From Colwellia sp. (GTDB lineage: Bacteria; Pseudomonadota; Gammaproteobacteria; Enterobacterales; Alteromonadaceae), in the NCBI GenBank assembly GCA_016765685.1, contig JAESPR010000011.1:1-64000 (forward strand): 64,000 bases of DNA, written 5' to 3'. The position numbers and the translations under genes were made by a program. A model generated the notes under the pieces. The model was not told the origin of the DNA and did no database searches. It worked only from the letters and a program-made list of their open reading frames with translations. Below, piece after piece: positions 20,199-29,604 of the stretch (position 1 is its first letter; each line of letters opens with the position of its first letter).

Positions 20199-21266
20199 CT
20201 ATTGAGCAATAACGATCATCACACTAGCTTTATCTAGCGTGTTAGCGAAATAAATATTGTTTTTAATAAATAAAGCGACTTCATCAGAAACAACAAGATC
20301 AGAGTGTCTAGACTTATATGTGCCTATGGCTTTTACAACGTAGGGTGTATAGGCAATACGTTTGTTTTCTATGGCATCATTAACATCAAAATCATAGGAT
20401 ACAGGGCGTTTTCTAAATGCATTGCTAGTGAGCATCTCAGGGGTCGGATAAATTACTTTGCCATCACTTGTGCGTAATCTAGGTATAGTTGCCAATTCAA
20501 ATTGGTCAATAGCTTGAGCATCAATTAATAAACCAGAATATTGCGAGGTGTTTTCAAAACTGGCGATTTTAGCACTAATATATTTTAATGATTCATCCTT
20601 GGAAAGCTGGCTAACTTTACTTTGAATATCTCGTAATATAGAGACGGTTTCTGTCGTTCCAGGGAGTGTTGCCGCGTGTACTTTATTGACCATTAGAGAG
20701 TTGACCATTAGAGAGTTGAACATTAGCGAGTTGATAAAAAATGAGTTTAGTAAGCTTGAAAATTTATTCGCTAGATCAGGATCTAAAAAAATATTGCTTA
20801 GAACGTTATTGTCAGGCAGATGGTTTAAACCAAATTTATTAGCTGCTTTATTTGAGACAGTTTCAATAAAAGAACCATCCATTTTTACCTCGATAATAAC
20901 TTGAGCTATTTCATTTTGATAAATATCTTTGGTGATTAACGCGCCTTTAATGATGGCATTCAACTTAGTGCGTATAATATCTGACGTTGCTTCTAAATCT
21001 TCAACAATTGTTTCTGAATTAATTCTAACACCAGAAATGATTTCGGCTAAATTTCTATAGGCATCTACTTGTGCTGCTCTACGTGCTAACAAGCGTTTTT
21101 TACGATTTGGAGTATTATCTGAAGCAACGCCATAACCACTAGCAAAAACAGTACCTTTTGACCAGTTAATGCCTCCGGTTTCACTGCCTTGAATAACATC
21201 ACCTGCTAATGCAATACTGTTGCCGACGAGTAAAGTTAAAATGAATACCACGAGCTGTTTAAGCAT
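20199..21266 (-). CDS. Secreted LPP20/FlgP-like domain protein
   Basis: LLARRAAQVDAYRNLAEIISGVRINSETIVEDLEATSDIIRTKLNAIIKGALI. Confidence 0.78.
   Translation of the reverse strand: MLKQLVVFILTLLVGNSIALAGDVIQGSETGGINWSKGTVFASGYGVASDNTPNRKKRLLARRAAQVDAYRNLAEIISGVRINSETIVEDLEATSDIIRTKLNAIIKGALITKDIYQNEIAQVIIEVKMDGSFIETVSNKAANKFGLNHLPDNNVLSNIFLDPDLANKFSSLLNSFFINSLMFNSLMVNSLMVNKVHAATLPGTTETVSILRDIQSKVSQLSKDESLKYISAKIASFENTSQYSGLLIDAQAIDQFELATIPRLRTSDGKVIYPTPEMLTSNAFRKRPVSYDFDVNDAIENKRIAYTPYVVKAIGTYKSRHSDLVVSDEVALFIKNNIYFANTLDKASVMIVIAQ
20686..20730. repeat. Three tandem 15-bp units (TTGACCATTAGAGAG) inside a CDS
   Basis: TTGACCATTAGAGAG / TTGACCATTAGAGAG / TTGAACATTAGCGAG; encodes repeats of NSLMV/F on the minus strand. 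Confidence 0.95.
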
Positions 21267-21268
21267 GA

Positions 21269-22663
21269 TTATATTTCCTTTATTGCGTTATCAAAGTGTA
21301 GGTATTTAGCCCGGCGAGCAACTATTTTTTTGAGATAATTTCGGGTTTCTTCTGCGGGCAGGTTAGTAAGTAAAAATTGATAGACTTGTTGGGAAGTCAT
21401 AGTATTAATTTTTTTGGCCGCTTTAGTTAAGTTTTTTTGTCCAGTAAAGGTTTTAGCTAAATTGCCTACGCCAGTATTATAACTTGATACCGCGCAATAA
21501 AAGCGTGAGCGAGGATCTTTGATTTTGCGTAAATAGCGACTTTTTAATAATTTGAAATATGCGGTGCCAAGTTGTAAATTATTAGTTTCGTCAAACAAAT
21601 AATCAGGAGAAACTATTTTCTTTTTACCATACACATAATGATGGGCATCCACACCTGCAGTTTTTGGCACTAATTGCATTAAACCAAAAGCGGGTACCCT
21701 AGAAATAGCTCGGGGGTTGTAGCTCGACTCTGTTTCTATAATGGCTAAAATCACCGAAATAGGCACATCATATTTGATTGAAAATCTCTTAACATCGTCA
21801 AAATTATTCGCTAGCAATACTTTTTGGTAGTTATTAACAAATTTCACTGTCATTTTCAAAACAGAATGATGCGGTTTTTCAATTAATTCCAATTTAATTT
21901 GTGGGTTTGATGAGGCAAGTTTTTCCTCCTTGCTTTCCGTTTTTTTGTCTACTAATGAGTGTGGTTTAGCCAAAGAATTAATTGCAACAACCGTGTTTTC
22001 TTGTGTGGTAACCAAAACTTTACTTGAAGGATGTAAGTTTTTTTGTGTCACTATTGTGGTGACTAAAGCTAGTTCACTTACCTTAGCATTGGTTACTTTT
22101 AATACCTCAACTTTTGGTAATAATTGTTTTAATATATTATTCTTTGCTGTTTTCTTATGCTTAGGTTTAATTCCTTGTTGGCCGAGCTTTTCTTTAAATG
22201 ATTGAGATAAAATATCTAGTTTTTCTATTGACGCGGTAGTTGATGAGCTTATTTGCTCTGCCATAACATTAATTTCTTGTTTAGCCAGATTTAGATTATT
22301 GTTCTCAACTTTGCTTTCAATGACCAACGTCCCTTCTTCAAAATTAACTATTGTACGTGTTTGTAAGTTTTTGCTGTAACCAACCCAGGTGCTTTTGGTG
22401 GGTAATTTCACGCTTTTAGGCCATTGTACTTTTATTTTTTTAGTTACTCCTTTGTAGGCATCATCAATGGCCTTTTCATAAGCATGATACAAACTATCAA
22501 TGTCAGCAGTTTTTTGCTTAAACTGTTGGTCTAACATGCGATCTATATCATCAAAGTTTTGTTCAGACGGCGCTGTAGCAAAGATTGGATTAATCACCAA
22601 TAAAAAATTAACTGTTACTAACAGGGCTAGCCATAAGTTATTGTTTTTCACTGGCGCTTTCAC
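21269..22663 (-). CDS. MltC-like lytic transglycosylase (DUF3393-like N-terminus + SLT domain)
   Basis: SLT motif ILAIIETESSYNPRAISRVPAFGLMQLVPKTAG; N-terminal IKVQWPKSVKLPTKSTWVGYS. Confidence 0.88.
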   Translation of the reverse strand: MKAPVKNNNLWLALLVTVNFLLVINPIFATAPSEQNFDDIDRMLDQQFKQKTADIDSLYHAYEKAIDDAYKGVTKKIKVQWPKSVKLPTKSTWVGYSKNLQTRTIVNFEEGTLVIESKVENNNLNLAKQEINVMAEQISSSTTASIEKLDILSQSFKEKLGQQGIKPKHKKTAKNNILKQLLPKVEVLKVTNAKVSELALVTTIVTQKNLHPSSKVLVTTQENTVVAINSLAKPHSLVDKKTESKEEKLASSNPQIKLELIEKPHHSVLKMTVKFVNNYQKVLLANNFDDVKRFSIKYDVPISVILAIIETESSYNPRAISRVPAFGLMQLVPKTAGVDAHHYVYGKKKIVSPDYLFDETNNLQLGTAYFKLLKSRYLRKIKDPRSRFYCAVSSYNTGVGNLAKTFTGQKNLTKAAKKINTMTSQQVYQFLLTNLPAEETRNYLKKIVARRAKYLHFDNAIKEI

Positions 22664-23090
22664 TTATTCGTTTTATTGAATCTCTATTACGGCAAATTTC
22701 AGACTCATTTGTTAAACAAATCGCTAAAGTCACTTCGGCAACAAAGGTATCATCTTCAGGTTTAATGATTTCTTTTATAACAAAGGCTCCTTTTAACAAA
22801 CCCTTTACTCTCGTGGCAATCACATCACTGGTCACTTCAAAGTCTTCCACTGTTGTTCCTGCACTTATTTGCAAGCCTTTTGTGGTTTCCGCTAACTGCC
22901 TTTGAGCATCAAGTTCAGCTGCGCGTCTTGCCATCATTTTTGCTTGAAAATTGCTTGAGGTATTTTCCATATTAACCGTACCAAAACCTTTGGCGGTTAA
23001 TATGCCTTGCTGATTTTCTGCCTGCGCGGGCATAAGTACAAAGTTCATCAGTAATATGAATACATTAGGGTAAAGAGTTATTTTGCTCAT
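22638..23090 (-). CDS. LPP20/FlgP-like domain protein
   Basis: MMARRAAELDAQRQLAETTKGLQISAGTTVEDFEVTSDVIATRVKGLLKGAFVI. Confidence 0.82.
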   Translation of the reverse strand: MSKITLYPNVFILLMNFVLMPAQAENQQGILTAKGFGTVNMENTSSNFQAKMMARRAAELDAQRQLAETTKGLQISAGTTVEDFEVTSDVIATRVKGLLKGAFVIKEIIKPEDDTFVAEVTLAICLTNESEICRNRDSIKRISESASEKQ

Positions 23091-23253
23091 AAATAGATTT
23101 CCTTATAACTTGAACTTGTTTCGAGAATTAAATTAATTAATATTTTTTAATAACTTGTTTAAATATTATCCTATAATTGAGAAAAGTGTAGAAAATGTAA
23201 CATTTTATTTGATAAACCTAGGGTCAAAAATTTATTGGTTATATTTTCATTAA

Positions 23254-24336
23254 TTGAAAAGGGACGTTATGTTAGAAAAAAATATTCCCATCAGCCAACT
23301 AATCATAGTTGTCTTTTTGGTAACATGCTTTGGTTTAACCAATGTACAAGCGAAAATTGTTACCGCTAAAGGTATCAGTGATGTTGTTGACGGAAAAAAA
23401 GCTAAAACTCGCTCTATCGCATTGAATAGTGCTAAACGAGCCGCCGTTGAACAAGTTGCGGGCGCTTTTGTACAGTCTCGCACGTCAGTTAATGATTTTA
23501 CTTTTGCTCAAGACAAAATTTACAGTACATCGTCAGGAAATATATCTTCTTATACCGTCTTATCGGAAGGGATTAATAATTTCGGTGCTTATGAAGTTGA
23601 AATCGAAGCTGACGTTGATGTTCAAGAATTGTTGATGGACATTAAAAGCATTTTAAAAGTAAATGGTTGGAGCAGAAAGCCTCGCGTTACTGTAGACGTT
23701 CACTCTAACAATGCGAGTATCGGTAATGTTTTAAAATCTTTATTTACCTCCAAATTAAATCGTAACGGTTTCGAAGTGTTTGATGAGTCCAAAAAAGTAC
23801 AGGCAGGTTTTGTATTAGGGATTAATGCTGACTTTCTTACCTCGACCAGCGACTACCAAGGTGTGAGTATCGCCTCAAATAGCCTATCTATCGTAACTAA
23901 TATAACCCGAACCGATGACGGTCAAGTGATTGCGAGCATATCTTTTGAAGACTCAAAAGCAGGCAGCAATTTAGCGAAAGTTAAACAGACTTTAGCTAAA
24001 AAATTAGTGAATAAAGCTTGGCGAAATTTGAAAACTAAAATTTTAGATTTTTGGCAAGAAGAACAATATGTTGCTCGCTCTGTTTATTTAGAGTTAGAAC
24101 AGGTTGAAAATTATCAGCAAGCACAAGCATTCTCTCAGTCTTTAAAACAGAGTGTTTCAGGACTGTTAGATGTTGAATTAATTAAATATAATCAGCAAAA
24201 AAGTCAATTTTTACTAAAATATAAAGGTTGGCCGGAACAACTGCATGACGAAATTTTTGCAGGTCCGCTGAAAATTGACTATAAATTAGAATTAGTTAGC
24301 GTTAATGCAAGCCATGTTATCTTAAAAATAAATTAG
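23254..24336 (+). CDS. FlgT-N/LPP20-like secreted protein
   Basis: Signal peptide; IVTAKGISDVVDGKKAKTRSIALNSAKRAAVEQVAGAFVQSRTSVNDF...GAYEVEIEADVDVQELLMD. Confidence 0.72.
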   Translation: MKRDVMLEKNIPISQLIIVVFLVTCFGLTNVQAKIVTAKGISDVVDGKKAKTRSIALNSAKRAAVEQVAGAFVQSRTSVNDFTFAQDKIYSTSSGNISSYTVLSEGINNFGAYEVEIEADVDVQELLMDIKSILKVNGWSRKPRVTVDVHSNNASIGNVLKSLFTSKLNRNGFEVFDESKKVQAGFVLGINADFLTSTSDYQGVSIASNSLSIVTNITRTDDGQVIASISFEDSKAGSNLAKVKQTLAKKLVNKAWRNLKTKILDFWQEEQYVARSVYLELEQVENYQQAQAFSQSLKQSVSGLLDVELIKYNQQKSQFLLKYKGWPEQLHDEIFAGPLKIDYKLELVSVNASHVILKIN

Positions 24337-24344
24337 GGAAGGTC

Positions 24345-26354
24345 ATGTTAAATAAAAAAGTACTGATTATGTCTATGGCACTCAGCATTCTATCCGCCTG
24401 TGGTAGTACGACTAAAAAAGAGAATAACAATAAAGAATTTGATATTTCTCAGCAATTAATGGCGTCGCATAAGTATACTGAAGCCGTGGCATATTTAGAA
24501 AGAGCGGTAAATAAAAGCCCTCAAAACAAACAATATCAAGCTATGTTAGCAGAAGCGCGCCAAAAATCGGTCACGCAATTAGTGAGTAAAATTAATAAAA
24601 CGTTAACGACTGAAAGTTTAACCAAAGCAACAATTGACAAGGCTAATTTATTGTTAAGTAAGGCTAAAACCATTTTATCTCAACATGCTTCTTATATGGA
24701 CATTGAAGATAAAATAACAACAAAGCAAAATTCCCTGCAAACTAAAGTAAAAGCTTTATATAAAAATACGCAACAAAACATGGCGAGCCAAGAATGGATA
24801 AAAGCTAAGTTTTCTATTAAAAAATTAATTAAAATTTTTCCTAATTATGAAGATACAGCACAACTTACGCAAAAAATAAAAATTGCAGGTGGGCGATTTT
24901 ATCTAAATCAAGCACAAGATGCTTATAAAAGTAATGACTTCTTCAAAACATTAGAGTTTTCTCGCAAAGCGCTCACTATTAATAGTCAAAATAAAAAGGC
25001 AAAAGAGTTAATTGCCCTAACGAATAAAAAAAATAACAAAGAATATTTTATTGGCATTGCACAGGCCGCGGTACCAAAACGAGATTGGTCAACAGTTTAT
25101 AATAGCTGTACAACAGCACTTCATTATGACGCAAAGAATGTTTTTTGTTTAGAGCAACTGATAAAAGCTAAAAGTAACTGGACAGCGGCACTATTAAGTC
25201 AGTCTAGAAAATTAATGAATCAAGGTTATTACGGCAAAAGTGTTGCAACATATAAACAAGCCGTAGTGGTGAATGATGCCGGAAAAAACAATTCACTTGT
25301 TGCATTAAAAACTTCCCTTTCAGAAAAAATTGATGGCAAAGCTGAAGAGTTAACGGAACGAGGAAAGTTTGGCTCTGCTTGGAGTTTATTAACCATGATT
25401 AATGAGTTTAATCCTAATTATGTTGATCTTTTTCAAAAAATTAAAGAACTTGAAGATGCAATAACCGTGAGAATTAGAAAACAAATAGCTGTTTTTGATT
25501 TTAAAAGCCCTTCTTATAGTAAAGATGCCGGTATATTGGTTGCCAATAATTTGATTGCTAATTTATTTAATAGTGCATCTAAAGACATCATTATTCTTGA
25601 ACGTGAAAACCTAAAATCAATTTTAGAGGAAATGAAGCTTGGCCAAATAGGGGTTGTATCAGAATCTAGCGCACAAGAAATGGGACGTCTTTATGGTATA
25701 GATATGGCAATTATGGGTAGTGTGTTGTTGTATAAAGTAGACTCTAGCGAGTCTATTAGTTCTAAAACAGTACGCTACAGCGTTGGTGAAGAAATATCTG
25801 ACAATATTGAATACTTAAATTGGCAAGCGGTAAACCCTAGAGCATCAAAAAAAGAATTAAAACAAGCCCCTCCCGCTAAAATTATGGTGCCTAAATTCGA
25901 AGAAAAAGAATATGTGGTTAAAAATGTGAAAAAAGTTGGTTTTTTTCAACTCTCATTCAGAATTGTAGATTTTGCTACCGGTACTAATACTCGAGTGGAA
26001 ACTATTGAACGTAAAAAAGTTGCGGAAGATAACGCCAATGAAGGAATTAAGGATGCTAATGTTATCTTTGACCCTTTAACTATTCCTACTGATACTGAAC
26101 TATTACAACAAATGACTACCGAAGTAGTAGAAGAGCTCTCACGAGAAGTATTGCAACCGTTACGTAATCTTGAGAAAAAATATTTTGAACAAGGAGAAAC
26201 GTTATTCTTGCGTCGTAAAGAGAACTTAAATGCCGTTGAATCATTTGTTAATGCTATTTTTGATGAAAAATTAAAATCAATTGTCAATTCTCCAATAACA
26301 GTTCAATCAAATAAGTATTTACAAACAATTATGAATAATCACTCTTTTAAATAA
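24345..26354 (+). CDS. Lipoprotein with N-terminal TPR-like repeats and C-terminal CsgG-like domain
   Basis: Lipobox LSAC; IAVFDFKSPSYSKDAGILVANNLIANLF...IIILERENLKSILEEMKLGQIGV...GRLYGIDMAIMGSV. Confidence 0.85.
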   Translation: MLNKKVLIMSMALSILSACGSTTKKENNNKEFDISQQLMASHKYTEAVAYLERAVNKSPQNKQYQAMLAEARQKSVTQLVSKINKTLTTESLTKATIDKANLLLSKAKTILSQHASYMDIEDKITTKQNSLQTKVKALYKNTQQNMASQEWIKAKFSIKKLIKIFPNYEDTAQLTQKIKIAGGRFYLNQAQDAYKSNDFFKTLEFSRKALTINSQNKKAKELIALTNKKNNKEYFIGIAQAAVPKRDWSTVYNSCTTALHYDAKNVFCLEQLIKAKSNWTAALLSQSRKLMNQGYYGKSVATYKQAVVVNDAGKNNSLVALKTSLSEKIDGKAEELTERGKFGSAWSLLTMINEFNPNYVDLFQKIKELEDAITVRIRKQIAVFDFKSPSYSKDAGILVANNLIANLFNSASKDIIILERENLKSILEEMKLGQIGVVSESSAQEMGRLYGIDMAIMGSVLLYKVDSSESISSKTVRYSVGEEISDNIEYLNWQAVNPRASKKELKQAPPAKIMVPKFEEKEYVVKNVKKVGFFQLSFRIVDFATGTNTRVETIERKKVAEDNANEGIKDANVIFDPLTIPTDTELLQQMTTEVVEELSREVLQPLRNLEKKYFEQGETLFLRRKENLNAVESFVNAIFDEKLKSIVNSPITVQSNKYLQTIMNNHSFK

Positions 26355-26370
26355 GAAGCAGGTTTAAGGT

Positions 26371-29190
26371 ATGGCGCTTTTATTAAGAATACTGATTGTT
26401 ATGAGTATACTGTTTTTTATTAATATTTTTGCAACAGCCGGGAATGTAAATTCAATTGCCTTGTTTAATTTAAGGCCCATTAGTATGGATGCCATTGGTG
26501 CCGATGCTGATTTACTTTATTCATTAGAAGTAGAGTTTGAAAAATCATCACAGTTATCGGTAATGTCTCGACGAGATATTGAAGCGGTATTGCATCGTAT
26601 AGGTGGGGCACAAGTGTCTGATACCAACTTAGTCATAGCTTACGGTCAAGAAATGGGGGTTGGCTTTATCTTAACGGGCGATGTTGATAAAACAGGCAGT
26701 TCGATGAAAGTTACCCTTAATTTAGTTGATATCATTGGCGAGCGTGTTGTTAATGTTTGGCATAAAAGCTATACCGGGCGTGGTGACGTATTACAAGGTT
26801 CCAAAGCTTTAGCAAAAGAAATCAAACAATCAATTTTAACTGCAGCACAAGCTAATATATCTTCGGTTAATAAAACGACTAACGAGTCTACCATTGAATA
26901 TTTAGATCATGTAACCGCGGTAGCTAAAGGTTCGGGTGTTTTTCTTAGTTGGACCATTAACGATAAGGTGTCTGTTTTTTATACTAATGTATATCGAGGT
27001 CAATCAGTTGATGGTTTATTTGAATTTGTCGCTAGCGTAGAAGAAACTCAATTTCAAGATGATATTCAAGGGGATGTGTTTTATCGTTTAGATTTAGTGT
27101 TAGATAATGGTAATGAAATTAAGGGTGAGCAAATAGTGAGTGCTAAAGCATCGACAAACCTTATTGATGTTACTTTATTGCCTCCTATCGTCTTAAGCTC
27201 TAAAAACTTGTTGCACGGTATCAAAATTGATTTAGTACCACAATTAAATAATCAAGGTGTGCTTGGTTATAATTTTTACCAAAAAGTAAATGATGATCAA
27301 TGGAAGAAAGTGCATTCAATCAATAAAACCGATCAATTAACATATTCCTTAGTTTTAAATAAAAATTTTATTTCTAATGCAAGTTATCAGCTTTATGTTA
27401 CTGCATATAGCGCATTGGGTGAGAGTGATCGTTCGGATACTTTATTGTTAACTATTCATCCAAGTTTACAGTTAAATGTTAATAAAGATAAAATTTTACG
27501 TAAAGCTGAGTTGTCTTGGAAGAGTGCAAAAACAGGTAAAGGTTATAAAATTTACCGTAGGGAAACAGATGACAGACCATGGCAACTAACTAAGGAAATA
27601 TTAGGTATTGATAGCTTATCATTTACGGATCAAAACAACTTAAAAGATGGCCAAGAGTATCAATACAGTATCACCGCTTTTGATGAGTTTACTGAGACAC
27701 TTAAATCTAAAACAGCTTTTGTAAAAACGAAAGACTTACCTCCGGCTCCAGAAAACCTTAAAGTACAGTCTGGTCTAGTTAAAACGGTGAAACTTACTTG
27801 GCAGGCAAGTGATGATCAAGATGTCAGTGGTTATGTTGTATTTCGCCAAGTAAGCTCTAAAAAATCAGAAGGTTTACTTGAAGAGGTTGCTTTTTTAGAA
27901 GGCTATCAAACACAAGAGTTCATCGATGGTTTAGGTGAAGTACCTTTACAAGATGGTGAAACCTATTTTTATGCTATTGCGGCTAAGAATTTATTTGGTA
28001 GCTTAGGTAAAGTTAGTTTAACTATAGAAACGCAAACCAAGCCCTTACCACAACAGCCTCAAAATTTTAAGGTAAGTAATGGGGAAAACACTATCACGTT
28101 ATCTTGGCAAGCAAACAACGAGATTGATATTGACTATTATGCATTATATCGCCGGTGGAATAGTGAACCTTGGCAGAAAATATCTGAATCAAAAAACACC
28201 CATTATCAAGATGATGACTTAAAGGTTTATGCAAAAACCCAATACAAAATTACGGCGACAGATAAATCAGGATTAATCAGTAAACCTTCTCAGGTAGAGT
28301 CAATAGATAGTCCGCTATCATTAACCTTAAGTGTTCAAAAAGAGTTTATGCCCAGAGCCATTACGCTCGCTTGGAATAAAGTCAAGTATATAAAAGGTTA
28401 TAAACTTTATCGTAAACAGCAAAATCAATCTCAATGGCAACTCATTAAAACTATCAAACAGGCCAAACAAAGTTCATTTAAAGACTTTGACCAGAAAAAA
28501 ATGCGAGAAGGTCAACAATATCAATATAAATTAACCGCGTTTGATAACGTTTTAGAAACAGTGTCATCAAACATAGTCTCTGGAACAACCCAAGCACAAC
28601 CGCTTGCACCTAGAAAGTTTTCGGCTCAAAGTAACCAAGTTAAAATGGTTACTTTAACTTGGGATAAAACGAGTGACTTGAGCGCTAAAGGTTATGTAAT
28701 CTATCAGGAAAATGATCAGGGTATTTACGAGGAAATTGAAAAAATTTCTAAAATAACCACCACAACATTTAAGGATGATGGTAGTTTTTTTTCGAACTTA
28801 AAAGATGGTACTAGCTATTCATATAAAATAACAACGTATAATCAATTTTCTGCAGAGGGACCCTTGTCTGATCTAGCTGAGGCTACAACTAAAGCTATCC
28901 CTAAAACTATTTCAGGTTTATCTATAGAACAAGATGCTAGTGGACTTATGCTTTTTTGGCAGCCGTTAATGGGCAAAGATATAAAACATTATCTAATTCA
29001 CCGTAGTAGTAATAGTTCATGTACAAGTTTGCGCAAGGTTGCCACGGTTAATAGTGCCGAGGATGTGTATTTAGATGCGGAAGTTAAAAGCGGAAAAAGT
29101 TATTGCTATCAAATAAGCGCTGTTGATAATGAGCAACTTGAAGGCAAACTCTCTCAGCGAGTTAATTTTACTATGCCAACCATAGAGTAG
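26371..29190 (+). CDS. Secreted CsgG/FlgO-like N-terminal domain followed by multiple FN3-like repeats
   Basis: SIALFNLRPI...QLSVMSRRDIEAVLHRIGGAQ...YGQEMGVGFILTGDVDK; repeated PPAPENLKVQSG...VKLTWQASDDQDVSGYVVFR. Confidence 0.82.
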   Translation: MALLLRILIVMSILFFINIFATAGNVNSIALFNLRPISMDAIGADADLLYSLEVEFEKSSQLSVMSRRDIEAVLHRIGGAQVSDTNLVIAYGQEMGVGFILTGDVDKTGSSMKVTLNLVDIIGERVVNVWHKSYTGRGDVLQGSKALAKEIKQSILTAAQANISSVNKTTNESTIEYLDHVTAVAKGSGVFLSWTINDKVSVFYTNVYRGQSVDGLFEFVASVEETQFQDDIQGDVFYRLDLVLDNGNEIKGEQIVSAKASTNLIDVTLLPPIVLSSKNLLHGIKIDLVPQLNNQGVLGYNFYQKVNDDQWKKVHSINKTDQLTYSLVLNKNFISNASYQLYVTAYSALGESDRSDTLLLTIHPSLQLNVNKDKILRKAELSWKSAKTGKGYKIYRRETDDRPWQLTKEILGIDSLSFTDQNNLKDGQEYQYSITAFDEFTETLKSKTAFVKTKDLPPAPENLKVQSGLVKTVKLTWQASDDQDVSGYVVFRQVSSKKSEGLLEEVAFLEGYQTQEFIDGLGEVPLQDGETYFYAIAAKNLFGSLGKVSLTIETQTKPLPQQPQNFKVSNGENTITLSWQANNEIDIDYYALYRRWNSEPWQKISESKNTHYQDDDLKVYAKTQYKITATDKSGLISKPSQVESIDSPLSLTLSVQKEFMPRAITLAWNKVKYIKGYKLYRKQQNQSQWQLIKTIKQAKQSSFKDFDQKKMREGQQYQYKLTAFDNVLETVSSNIVSGTTQAQPLAPRKFSAQSNQVKMVTLTWDKTSDLSAKGYVIYQENDQGIYEEIEKISKITTTTFKDDGSFFSNLKDGTSYSYKITTYNQFSAEGPLSDLAEATTKAIPKTISGLSIEQDASGLMLFWQPLMGKDIKHYLIHRSSNSSCTSLRKVATVNSAEDVYLDAEVKSGKSYCYQISAVDNEQLEGKLSQRVNFTMPTIE

Positions 29191-29199
29191 GAAAAATAA

Positions 29200-29559
29200 A
29201 TGAAGTTTATACTGCTGTCACTTTTATTGTTCATAATCACACTGCCTATATTCTCTGCAGAGATTAGTCATGTTAAACAACTCTTTAACACCCCTATTTT
29301 TGACAAAATGAAGTTAAAATATAAACAATGTGTGTTAGTACAAGGAGCACAATTTGCTAAGGTAAGTACCCCCCAAGAGGCGATTAAATTTGCTCCCATT
29401 GCTTGTAAAAGAGAATTACTAGCGATTAAGAAATTTTTTTTAAATAGCGCATTTAAACAAAGTGTAATTCAGGGGCTAATAACATCGATAAAAGAGGGGG
29501 TTGAAATTGATTTAGTTAAGACGGTTTACAACGAAAGGCTAAAATTTTTAAAAAATTGA
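29200..29559 (+). CDS. Small secreted hypothetical protein
   Basis: 119 aa with signal peptide, in line with upstream operon. Confidence 0.6.
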   Translation: MKFILLSLLLFIITLPIFSAEISHVKQLFNTPIFDKMKLKYKQCVLVQGAQFAKVSTPQEAIKFAPIACKRELLAIKKFFLNSAFKQSVIQGLITSIKEGVEIDLVKTVYNERLKFLKN

Positions 29560-29604
29560 TTTTTCAGATCCATAAACTTATAACAAGTTGATTAGGAATA
29601 AAAT

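Noticed and set aside
20686-20745. Short repeats considered as a CRISPR array
   Set aside because: Units are 15 bp, contiguous without spacers, in-frame in a CDS, and no cas genes are present.
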